A stretch of DNA of 64,000 nucleotides from Phellopilus nigrolimitatus (lineage: Eukaryota; Basidiomycota; Agaricomycetes; Hymenochaetales; Hymenochaetaceae), in the NCBI GenBank assembly GCA_021029095.1, contig JAJOHG010000129.1:1-64000 (forward strand), in the 5' to 3' direction. The position numbers and the translations under genes were made by a program. The notes below the pieces were generated by a model that was not told the DNA's origin, ran no database searches, and saw nothing but the letters and a program-made list of their open reading frames with translations. Below are positions 30,544 to 41,277 of the stretch, piece after piece. Position 1 is the stretch's first letter; each line of letters begins with the position of its first letter.

Positions 30544-33500
30544 AGGTTAATCCTTGATACGACGCACTACCTTTCGACATCAGCAACTTTGGCTCGCACA
30601 TGCACACGCGCCCGGGCAGCGGCTCGCCTTCCACATCTGCATCCACTCCGATCCCATACGTCCAATGCCAAACCTCGCGCTGCTTTTATATCCGTGTACT
30701 ATCTAGCTTTAGGCCTCCTTTGCTGGGTGTTTGCGATTCCTTTCCACCACGATCCGACTCTATTTTATTTTGAACTACGCTTCGTCCAATCCCGATTCCT
30801 CGACGTCACTATCACCAACGCCGTCCGCCCGACGACTCTATTCAATGTTTCCTTCTGACGGCTTCAAGCCGCCCCATTAGCTCCCTCATTCTTCTGCGCT
30901 GTTTGATTTGTGTCCTGGTTGTGGTGTTCGTAGTTAGAGCGTTGTCCTAGTAGCAATTCCAAGGATTCCTCCTCGACTAAAAAACGCACGATGGAAATTT
31001 TGGATTACAGCGTGGAACCTGAACGCTGTGCGGCCAGGGTCTAACAATAAAGTCAAAAGGGAAAGAGAGACAACCAAGGAAAAACAGTATTGCGACGCCG
31101 AGGAAACAGTAATCTATGGGTTGGCGCAAGAAATCGGAGACTTGGCTAGTAGGCGGAGGCTATCGACGGCTGACGGCAAAATCAGCCACAACTTAGCGTG
31201 GGACCTCTCATAGATCAGACTATTAAAAACATAATTGACTAGGAGAAAGTCACGTCTACTTTCCATGTGCCGCTGCTCGCGACCCTCGCAGCCTTGAGGT
31301 GCTCTCTGGTGCCTGTCGATGATGCATTCGAGTTCGAGAAGGATACCATTCCAAACTACACTCGCAAAAAAAAACGACAAGTTGAGCAGGATAGGATACG
31401 CATTGAACGAGGGTTAGATCCTACATTCATGGCACAGACTCATACACTTGTGTCGACTCAGCCGTCGTATAGTCGACAAGATCCATTTCTGAATATTGAA
31501 GCTCGTTCGGTCTGGTAGTGACTCTTCAAAAATGATTGAACCAATATCTTAAGAGATGAAGCGGAGCTCATTAGGACTATGATGCTGATGTTTCCTCCGA
31601 GCATCGCTCACTCTCCCCTCGATGGTCTTCCTTATACCATCTTTGTACGAGTACCGCTTTCTTGGCATGTATGTGCACGTCTTTCCCCCAAAGACTTATA
31701 ATTCTCCTCTAATGCGTTTTAAAGCGAGAATAATGTCTCGGGGTCCTTAAAGAGGGTTTTCTTGAGGTATTTTTCGTCTGGACTTGAGACATTTTTATCA
31801 ATTCGAAAGAGACTGAATTAAGGAGACTGAAAAGCTGCGAAAAACGTTGTGCGCCTATGAGAAAACTCCGCCGGGATCGTAAGCATAAAAAGGCGTGCAA
31901 TATGAACGGTTTCATCATATTGGCTCTATAGCGCTAGAATCACGGGCGAAAGTCACAAAGGGAAGTACAGATTCTGACTGTATGTTTCTCTCCGTCTGAG
32001 ACAAAGCCAAGCAGTAACAGTATTATTGTTAATTCCGAAATCGATAACAACTATGAAAGAACACTCACATAGTATCACTCATTCCAGAGGAGTATTTCTG
32101 CGTACTTCGGTTTGGCTCAAATCGTCCACCGGGCAGTCCGCAGACCTATGCTTTTCCTTGCGGAGCCCCACATTAAATTTTAAGTCCTCGGCGCGGGAGT
32201 TTTTAGAGGCATGTCCAGTTCTTACTAGTTCGGAAGGTCTCATATGAGAACCCATCTGTATTCGACTATTTGTATAGATGCTGCGTTGCAAACACAGTAT
32301 GTCCTAAGGAAGCGTTTCGAATGGGCTCAGTGATCAGTCGAAAAAAATGCTTTGAAACGGGATTCAAGGTCGCACCACAACATTTGATAGCTTCGCTTTT
32401 GGTGACCACCACTAGCGTTGAATCCACTAGAGACTAAACTGTTCGGGGACTTCTACATGCCGGCTCTTCATGGAGGTGTTTCGATTAAAGCATCAAATAA
32501 GGATAAGTATCAAAGCACTTGGTATATTTTATTTCTACTCACGTTGTATAAGATGAGGCATGTGCCGCGAGAGGAACGAAGATGGGAAAGTGAAGTATGG
32601 GACATCTCGGAATTGTCATTCTAGGCAGTACCGCCAAGCAGAGGTAAATAACGCGCAGTGCCGGTGGTCGGCATTGACGCGTTGAAGACTCCCATATTCC
32701 TCCCGATCACCAATCAGATCCAAATAAAACCATGACATTCCGGACCATACTAAGCATGTTCTCCGGAACTTTAGAAGACAAATCTTGCGTCGCTCGTCGC
32801 AGTCGCAACCGTGGTCATCGCTTCAGATTCTTTGAGTCTGGAAGATTCGGTCAATAGAGGTCTTTTGCTTTCAATCCGAGGTGCGATTAGCTCGGATTGA
32901 AAACGAACGTTCCTCAGAATGAAAATAAGCGAGTGGCGTGAGAAGCAGTGACTAATGCGTAGCCGAGAAGATGGCCGACTCGGCACAACAGCGAGCGAGC
33001 TTGTCACGCATCGGATCCAATCTTCGATCGACGCTGCCTAAAACGGAGAAAACGAGTCGGAATTTCTATTTTCAGAGGAGCCGATCGCTTACATAGCACA
33101 TTTTACACCCACAGTATCTTTGCTTGTTCTCCATTAAATTATTAGCTTAGAATTATGTTCACCATGACGATTAAATGACTAGTAAATGCCTCATTTGGTG
33201 TTTGCAACTCCTAGAGGACACGATGGTGGCGGCAGTGGCAGCAAGACTAATTTTTATGGTAGGTGTTTACATCGTGTTACGCTGTGCAGTGCGCTGAGGC
33301 GTCGAACTTTTCATGATTATTAATGCGACCTATTTTAGGATATGCCGAGATATCGAAGCCCGGCACAGGGCCTGCTAAGCGAGCAAGGTCTGATTGATAC
33401 GAGTGCAGCCTCGGATTGATACTAAGCCTCTGATTGATAGCAAAAGACCTCTAAAATTGTCAGTATTTCAGATACGTTATGAGGATATGGTTCATGGATA

Positions 33501-33818
33501 TCTTATTGTGAATCGTTCGGTTTCATCGGGTGCATTGAACGTATCCCTGAGTTTTACACGATCCTTCTTGGTATCGTAGCTTCCGCTGAATTTTTTGAAT
33601 CGCTCTAGCTTGAGTTTCCGGCTGTTAGGCTTACCACTTCCCAACTAGCGCAATACGCACAATCAATACAAGGAAAAATTTTCAAAAAAGAATCCAAAAA
33701 AGGAAATGAAACGTGTTTGTCGATCTGTCGCGTGAAAAAGACTCGGACGTCGCGGACAGTCTGAGGGTCAGACACAGACTGGCGCCGCCATCTCCACAAA
33801 AAAGAAAAGGATATATGG
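30544..33818. other. Gene-poor 3.3 kb stretch
   Basis: No frame above about 90 codons has recognisable content. It includes the DHH1 3' region, AT-rich DNA, a long-range inverted repeat (32856-32881 with 33409-33452) and short direct repeats near 33,388-33,440. It may contain non-coding RNA genes, but I have no evidence for one. Confidence 0.5.
32856..33452. repeat. Inverted repeat arms with nested direct repeats
   Basis: The left arm 32856-32881 (AGAGGTCTTTTGCT, TTCAATCCGAGG) is complementary to the right arm 33409-33419 plus 33439-33452. The right arm is split by about 19 bp of direct repeat built on GATTGATA. Confidence 0.6.
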
Positions 33819-35435
33819 ATGCATGAAGGACACACTCTTCACAGGTCCCCTCGCCGCGAAGCTTACCCGCGCGACGTCTCCGACATCGTCGGCGAAAAAG
33901 ACGGCCGAGCCGACGATCTGGACGACGCCGACGACGAGCTCGACAGTCAACCGCTATCTGCGTCGGCAAGCAGACTGGCAGCCGCGTTCGCCAGCCTGCT
34001 TTCGATGACCCGGCCGCGCGCTGGCTCCGTCCGTCTCCCACTGTACGAGACCCGCACGCCGCGCCTGCGCATCGGCTCCCCACCCAAGGTGCGCAGAAAG
34101 CGCTCCTCGCTCCTTCACCAGATGAAATATTCCAGCCTCTGGCGTCCCCGGTCCCTTGGTCAGTGGGCGAAGCTGCTCGTCGCCATCCTTGCTTCCGCCC
34201 TCTTCGTCATCTACTGGTTCTGGGAGCCCCACGTCGAGATCACCTTCTACGCGCGCAGCTGGATTGCGAACGAGGTCCTCCCTGTCGAGCCCCTCGCCGG
34301 CTGCTTCGAGCCCTCGCGCCTGTCCCCCAAATACAATGTCACCCAGCTGCACGCACCAAAGCGCACCGAGCTCCAGGCTGGGCTCCCCTTGCGCCTTGGC
34401 ATGGACTGCTACGACTTCGCGAGCACCGTCCAGCCCGCACCGCGCCGCGCGCCACTGCCCGGAGAGCCCCCGCTCGCGCGCACCAACTTCCACACCTACT
34501 GGCGCGCGGACCTCGTACCCTTCGGCGAGCGTCAGGAGTGGATGGTCAAGTCCTTCTTCGCAACGCAGGACCTCGCGCGCTCCCGCCTCATCCTCTGGTC
34601 GAACGGCGACCTCCGCAGCAACGAGATGGTCCGCCGCTGGGCGCGGAAGTACCCCGACGCGTTCCAACTTCGCATAGTCGACGTTGAGAGCCTCGCGAAG
34701 GGGACTGCATTGGACGGGAGCGATTTACTCTATTCGAAGGACAGCATGGCTTGGGTGGACGGGGATCTGGTTAGGCTGCTCGTCACCTGGGCGTACGGAG
34801 GCGTCTGGATCGACATGGACTCGCTGTTGACCCGCGACCTGTCACCGTTGCTCGAGCACGAGTTCGTCACGCAATGGGACTGCTACGGTCCGTCTCCCAC
34901 CCCAGCACCGCCCTACATAAGCTCCCTGCTGACATGCGTCCCAGACAAAATCTACCAGCCCTTCAACGGCGCCGTCATGCACTTCATGCAGCACTCGCCG
35001 TACCTCTGCGAGGCGTTCGAGATCATGGCGCGCTCGCCGCCTCCGCAGAGCGGGACGACGGAGTGGGGGTCGCTGCTCTACTTCAAGCTGTGGCGGCGCC
35101 TCGTCGCCGCGGGCGTCGCGCCGTTCCGCGTGCTGCCGTTCTGCTTTACGGACGGGCGCTCGTGCCGGCTCGACAACCGGCTGCCAGACCCGTTCGCGCG
35201 CGACCGTGGCGCGTGGGCCGCGGGCGCGCGTGGCATGCACGAGGGCGGCCCGCTCGACCAGGCGCTCGGCAAGGTCTTCTCCGTGCACCTGCACAACCAG
35301 TGGCACAAGGCCTTCCCGCGCAACGGCTGGGTCGAGCGCCTGCTCCTCAAGCGTTACGACCGCGCGCTCGGCATCGAGTCTGCGTTGCACCACCTCCCGC
35401 GCGAGGAACAGCGCTTTCAAAAGGACGGCGACTGA
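33819..35435 (+). CDS. GT32-like glycosyltransferase, type II membrane protein
   Basis: Open throughout (538 codons), but a 57-nt intron at 34888-34944 is likely: GT-AG borders, a branch-like CTGAC, and joining gives QWDCYDKIYQPFNGA, with 519 aa. One membrane segment lies near residues 115-135 (LLVAILASALFVIYWF) after a long cytosolic N-terminus, so it should be a Golgi type II enzyme. The catalytic DxD is WIDMDS, preceded by TWAYGGVW, as in sugar-binding DXD glycosyltransferases (Och1/alpha-1,4 type). It probably adds sugars to glycoproteins or glycolipids; donor and acceptor are unknown. Confidence 0.8.
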   Translation: MHEGHTLHRSPRREAYPRDVSDIVGEKDGRADDLDDADDELDSQPLSASASRLAAAFASLLSMTRPRAGSVRLPLYETRTPRLRIGSPPKVRRKRSSLLHQMKYSSLWRPRSLGQWAKLLVAILASALFVIYWFWEPHVEITFYARSWIANEVLPVEPLAGCFEPSRLSPKYNVTQLHAPKRTELQAGLPLRLGMDCYDFASTVQPAPRRAPLPGEPPLARTNFHTYWRADLVPFGERQEWMVKSFFATQDLARSRLILWSNGDLRSNEMVRRWARKYPDAFQLRIVDVESLAKGTALDGSDLLYSKDSMAWVDGDLVRLLVTWAYGGVWIDMDSLLTRDLSPLLEHEFVTQWDCYGPSPTPAPPYISSLLTCVPDKIYQPFNGAVMHFMQHSPYLCEAFEIMARSPPPQSGTTEWGSLLYFKLWRRLVAAGVAPFRVLPFCFTDGRSCRLDNRLPDPFARDRGAWAAGARGMHEGGPLDQALGKVFSVHLHNQWHKAFPRNGWVERLLLKRYDRALGIESALHHLPREEQRFQKDGD

Positions 35436-36499
35436 CGCGAGGCGGGGGGACGAAGCGGAGGGGGGATGGTGCAGATCTTCAAGTTCGACGCTGCTTTTCA
35501 CGATCCACGACCGACATAGACCTCTCCCGCTTGCATCTCCCACCACGACGAATTATCTTTATTGCTAGAATGACCGGCAAGCACTGCTCCGTTCTGTTTA
35601 CTTCTACGTGCCGGACCCAGGGACAATCGACGATTTCCGCAACACATCCTGATCCATCTCTTCGTGCCCCCCCACCCCCCGACAGTACACATGCATATGC
35701 CTAACCTACACAGATACCCCTCCTTCACAAGGAAAACCCAAGACCTTTTTCCCCCTCTTTTCTGCTTTACTTTTAACTTCTGTATTCTAATGTAGCATAT
35801 GTTGCGCCACGCTATTGCATACTAGTAGCGGGCCATGATTTTCTATCAGTGATGCTGGGAGGCAAGGTGAAGTACTGTAGTCCCGCCGTCTATCACGCAG
35901 AACACCCGTTAGTGGTAAATTTAAGGCAAACAGAAATCGGCAATCGTTTATGAAACTTAGTGTAAAACCAGCAACCATCGGGGTGATTTGCTCGTGACAC
36001 ATTGTGACTAGACTTTTTTATGAGTTCCCAATATGGTAATCACCTTAAGGTACGTCGCCACCTTGAGGTGATCGAGGTACTTACTAATCAAGGTAGAGGT
36101 GACCTCCACCTTCCCGACAGTACACTACTTTCTATGAAATCCGCTGGCTAGGATCAAGATAACTCCAGCAGTGAAGACTGTTGCGAGAGCTGCAGATGCT
36201 GCACCGGTGGTTTGGGATTGGGTGGAACAAGTTTAATCTCTGATCCGGACGTGATCCGAACATCTCCTGGTGCACAGCGACATCTGAATAATTCCCACCG
36301 CGCGCACTGAAATGGAGCATTGTACTGTAAGCATCAAGGTGACGAGTTTAAATTACACGAGTACACAGCAACAACATCTGTGATTAGCGAAAGCGCCACC
36401 AAGGCTCTCAGTGCTTATAAAGTCCAAGGTCTCTCGTCAACGCACTCCTCCTCAAACCACTTGGTCTTACCTCCTTGATTTTATAAAATTGTGTTGACT
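35436..36499. other. Intergenic region before the dehydrogenase pair
   Basis: 3' UTR of the glycosyltransferase gene followed by non-coding DNA with a hairpin at 36039-36072. A TATA-like CTTATAAAG lies at 36,414-36,422, upstream of the first dehydrogenase. No gene recognised. Confidence 0.5.
36039..36072. repeat. Short hairpin (13-bp arms, 8-nt loop)
   Basis: ATCACCTTAAGGT at 36039-36051 pairs with ACCTTGAGGTGAT at 36060-36072 with one mismatch. Further ACCTT/AAGGT motifs follow. Confidence 0.6.
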
Positions 36500-37968
36500 A
36501 TGGGCAAAGGTAAATTCGACGCTGCCAAAGATCTGGGAGACCTCAGCGGGAAGGTCGTGATCGTCACTGGATCGACGTGAGTCCGCCAACAATATTCCTG
36601 CCTATTTCTGTCCCATCAGCTCCCCAATCGCTCTTACGCACTTCCTTTCCGTGATCTGATAGCGCGGGGATTGGCTTTACGACCGCGCAGGTCCTGGTGC
36701 GCAAGGGCGCGAAGGTGTACCTCGCCGCCCGGAACGAGGCGAAGGCGGCGGAGTGCATCAAGCGCATCAAAGAGGAGGGGACGGGGAGCGGGACGGTGCT
36801 GTACCACCACCTCGACCTCGCGGACCCGAGGGAGGCGAAGAAGTCGGCGGAGGCGTTCTTGGAAAAGGAGGAAAGGCTTGATCTTCTTGGTGCGCGATCT
36901 TTTCTAGTAGGAGTTCTAAGAAGGCACTGGATGTTGATCACACCCGCCAGTTAATAACGCAGGAGTGTAAGTGGAAGGGAGAAAACGAGAATTGCTGATC
37001 ATGAAGCTCATACGGTGTCTCGTAACAGGACGATCCCTGATTACAAGCTCAGTTTCGAAGGTATTCAGGAGGTGATGGTCGTGAAGTACGCGCTGGTCTT
37101 TGTTCTTAAGTCATTATTTCGACAAACTAATCCTGAATATCCTTAGCTATATATCGCCCTTTGCTTTCACGGACGGGCTTCTTCCGCTGCTGAAGAAGAC
37201 GGACTCTCAAGCCAATTCTGACGTCCGAATCGTGAATGTGGGTTTCTGTTTATTTACTATAAGACCAGGAAGCGTTGCTGGCCAAATTGAAGAACCCGAG
37301 CTTACACTACAAACCTAATCTGCGCTGCCAGCTCGCATCCCTGACCCATACCTTCGTTCCTGATGGCCTACGGTTCAAGTCGAAAGAGGATTTTAATCTC
37401 AGATGGGAAAAGGACTTCATGGGTGGCTTCAAACGATATGGTCTGTCTCCCATACATATTTGCTGCAAAGCAGCGAGTTTGCTCCTTAACTCAGTAGTAC
37501 TTAGGTCTGTCGAAGCTTGCGGACATGCTCTGGTCGCGCGAACTGCAGAGGCGCCTCACCGCGGAGGGCTCAAATATCATCGTGCTCAGCGTGCACCCCG
37601 GGGCCGTCCTCACGCGTACAACTCAGCCTTCCGTTCTCAGCGTCACAGCAACTACACTCACATAACCGCATTTTTTTTTCTTCTTTACAGAGGGCAACCC
37701 GAGCACGACGCGCTGCGTCGCGTGGCCTCTGCGACCCCTCTACTGGCTCCTCGCGCACACCATATTCGAGTCGCCGCAGTCGGGTGTCGCGACGTCCGCC
37801 ATCGCCGCCGCCTCCCCCAAAGTCCGCGCGGAGGCGGAGAAGTATCGAGCCGCGTACCTCGTCCCACCCGGAGAAGTCAGCGAGTGCTCGAAGCAGGCGC
37901 AGGACGACACGCTGGCTGGAGAGCTGTGGGAGACTACGACGGGATTCTTGAAGGAGTGGGGAATTTAG
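36500..37968 (+). CDS. Short-chain dehydrogenase/reductase, copy 1
   Basis: Eight exons: 36500-36576, 36663-36889, 36951-36966, 37029-37085, 37147-37237, 37332-37440, 37505-37615 and 37691-37968; 321 aa in one frame. Rossmann features: KVVIVTGSTAGIG (nucleotide-binding glycine motif), the following KGAKVYLAARNEAKAAE suggesting NADP(H), and NNAG in the 16-nt third exon. The catalytic pair is Y-x-x-x-K in RYGLSKLADML. The layout resembles WW-domain oxidoreductase/retinol-dehydrogenase-like SDRs. The substrate cannot be predicted. It forms a tandem pair with 38892-40346. Confidence 0.85.
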
Positions 37969-38891
37969 GCGTGATATGCTGGTGTTGACGGTGCAAATTG
38001 ATATGCGGTCTCGATTGCTACCAAAAATTGCACAAGCTAGTTGACAGAAAGACCAGAGGCGCAGAAATGGTACAAGCTTTATCAGAATCTGCGATTTTAA
38101 AGTATAGTCGGTATAGTCGGCTGGGTACATACTGTTTCTCAAGCTGCATTCAACTCAAAAAAATTTTGTTCCTAATAGTTATATATACCCTTCTAGCTTG
38201 CCTTTTTCCTTTTCGCAACCACTATGAATTAGGCTCTGCCAAAAGGCACTCATACTTTGTGATTACATAATTACTTGGAAGAAATTTCTCTTTTCTTTCT
38301 CAGACTCCTGCGAGACATATTTCTGTTTGTCTACCAACTTAGATCATCGGTTATGAATTTTATTTTTGTAGCCGGCACTTACGTCGAAAAATGACTGCAA
38401 CGATCACTGCTATTACATATGCAAATAGCAATAACAATTGAAACTTTTCATAAAGAAAAAAACCTCCTAATCTATGTCCAGATGCTGAACAGAATTTTCA
38501 GAGTCATAACGAGCTCTGATGTCGAAGAGGGGAATATATGCAGTATAAATGCACGGCTGACGCCACCACGACGCGGAAGGGATCCGGACAAGCTGAAGTA
38601 ACTTTTATTTTCTTGGGTAGCCGACAGGAGTGGAACACCGTTCCGTTTCAATTTTGAATTGATTTTATTTCTTGACAGAATCTCGACGTACAAGCCAAGA
38701 TGGCAAACGTACGTGGGCCCGCAACCCACGAGTCCACGACATCTGAGTCCGGGTCGCTGTGAATCCGGCCGGCACGGAGACTCTCCCACACCGGGTGCTT
38801 CTAAAGTCTAAGGTCGCCATGAAGCATCCTCAACACGTTCATTCTCAAGACACCTAGTCGCACCTGTCTTATTTTCTAAGATTTGTCGACT
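37969..38891. other. Intergenic region between the two dehydrogenase genes
   Basis: AT-rich DNA with no recognisable gene. It contains the 3' end of copy 1 and the promoter of copy 2. Confidence 0.55.
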
Positions 38892-40346
38892 ATGGGTAAA
38901 CACGATTTTGACGCTGCTAAAGACCTAGGCGACCTCAACGGGAAGGTCGTGATCGTCACCGGATCGACGTGAGTCCACCTGTCTATATACGTATGTCTCA
39001 TCAGCACCCTAATCGCTCTAACGCATCTCCTTTCCGCAATCTGACAGCTCAGGACTCGGCTTCGTGACAGCACAGACCCTGGTGCGCAAGGGCGCGAAGG
39101 TGTATCTCGCCGCCCGGAACGAGGCAAAGGCTGCGGAGTGCGTCAAGCGCATTGAGGAGGCGGGGTCGGGGGGCGGGACGGTGCTGTACCACCACCTCGA
39201 ACTCGCGGACCCGAGGGAGGCGAAGAAGTCGGCGGAGGCGTTCTTGGAAAAGGAGAAGAGACTTGACCTTCTTGGTGGGTGATATCTTCTAGTAAAAAAA
39301 CTCTGGATGCTTATACGAGTTGATCCAGTTAATAACGCAGCAATGTGAGTGTATGAGAGTCATAATATCTGCTGATCATGAAGCTCATACAGTGTCTCGT
39401 GGCAGGGTGGCCGAAGATTTCAAGATCGCTTTCGGAGGTATCCAGCAAGTGATGGTCGTGAAGTATGCGCTGCTCTTTGATCTTGAGTCGAACTAGTCCT
39501 GAACGTCCTTAGTTATATATCTCCTTTCGTTTTCACGGACGTGCTCCTTCCGCTTCTGAGGAAGACGGACTCTCAACCTGGTTCTGATGTGCGAATCGTG
39601 AATGTGAGTCTTTATTTACTTATAATAAGACCAGGAAGCATGGCTGGCCAATTGGAAGAACCCGAGCTTACACTACAGAATTATCCTGCTCTTCCAGCTC
39701 ACCTCCGCCGCCCATACCTTCGTTCCTGATGGTTTACGGTTTCGGTCAAAAGAGGATTACAATCTCAGCTGGGGAGGACAGTTTGCGGGCTCCTTTAAAC
39801 GATATGGTCCGTTTGGCTTGAGGATGTTCTGCTTGGTAGTGAGTAGGCTTTGTTGACTCACCAGTGTTCAGGTCTATCAAAACTTGCGGACATCCTTTGG
39901 TCGCGTGAACTGCAGAGGCGCCTCACCGCGGAGGGCTCGAACATTATCGTACTCAATGTGCACCCCGGAGCCGTCCTCACAGGTACGACTCGGCTTTCGT
40001 CATAGAACCAGAGCAATTCATTTTAATATGCATGCAATCTTTCTTTACAGAGGGCAACGAAATCACGACGCGCCGCATCGTGCGGCCTCTGAGGCCACTC
40101 TACACGCTCCTATGCCGCCTCGCGTTCGAGTCGCCGCAGACGGGTGTCGCGACGTCCGCCATCGCCGCTGCCTCCCCCAAAGTCCGTGCAGAGGCAGAGA
40201 AATACCGAAACGCGTACCTCGTCCCGCACGGAAAGATCGGCAAATGCGCGAAGCAGGCGCAAGACGATGCTCTGGCTGGAGAGCTGTGGGAGACTACGGC
40301 GGGTTTTTTGAAGGAGTGGGGAATTTTAGACGGGAGTTCCTCGTGA
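38892..40346 (+). CDS. Short-chain dehydrogenase/reductase, copy 2
   Basis: Eight exons with phases identical to copy 1: 38892-38968, 39048-39274, 39329-39344, 39406-39462, 39513-39603, 39698-39806, 39872-39982 and 40051-40346; 327 aa. The glycine motif is TGSTSGLG; the catalytic pair lies in RYGLSKLADIL. The usual NNAG is NNAAM here. The C-terminus is six residues longer because an extra T removes the copy-1 stop. Exons are closely similar while introns have diverged, so this is a tandem duplication under constraint. Confidence 0.85.
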
Positions 40347-41277
40347 TGTGGCTGGTTGCTGACGGTGCAAATTGATATGCAACACGTCCCGAAATCGCTA
40401 CCAGAAATTGCAGTCGGGTAAGGGGTGCTTAGAGATCATTGATACCGGTTTTTTTTCTTCTTTATTCTTAATGTTAGTTTCCTGCGGTTTTTCAAGTCGT
40501 CTGTCGGGGAGTGTATTAAGGACCCGGACTTTGTGTCCCGCCTCCAGCTGCAGTTTTCTTGCAGGTGAATATAAAATTACTTTGTAAGATTGTGCACTGC
40601 GGATTTCCGCTTTCGTTATTCTCTTTAGGTCTCAATTTGTGGAATAAAACTGTACGTTACATTAAGCTTGAAGAGCATTTTTCTGCATTTGAGAAGAATA
40701 ACTGCTCAAGTAGCTTTGGCAAAGAATATCATCAGACTTGTATACAATTACTGTATTTTCTACATGGGTCGATAGCAAATTTATGTACACAGAGCGTATG
40801 AACAAAACGAACAGCAACGCTCGCGTGAGCAATTCGCTAGTTCGTTTGGTCCGAGGAAAATCCGGGGTATGGTTTGAGGGTAGAATGCAGAAACAAGACC
40901 GTATAGAGTGGACTATCGATCTTGCGCGAATATCACCAGAGTTGAAATTACGAAAGTTGCTGTACTTCATTCGGAAAAACAAGTTAGCAAGCAAAAAAGA
41001 AATCGACGCATTCACCACACACCTCTTGGTATGCAGAAAAGAAAAGAGACCCCGAGCTGCAATCGCATGTTTAGAAAGGGAAACGAAGAGCGGGGAAAAT
41101 ATCATTGCCAAATACCGTATTACCAAATCGTGCAAGCGTCGATCAAATCCATGTATTGCATTACAGCCGGAAGAAGAGTGCGAGGATGGCCCAACAGAAG
41201 CAAAGTGAATAAAGAAAAAAATACTGCCTACCGTGGACAATGCAAGATAGACTATGTACGTCTCCAAGACATCCGAG
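40347..41277. other. Intergenic region
   Basis: Overlapping open frames on both strands (156 codons plus, 218 codons minus) have no domain, and their composition looks non-coding. It lies between the 3' ends of two convergent genes. Confidence 0.5.

Noticed and set aside
34163..35704. Long frames in other phases over the GT32-like gene
   Set aside because: They lack the DxD and family motifs and arise from high third-position GC.
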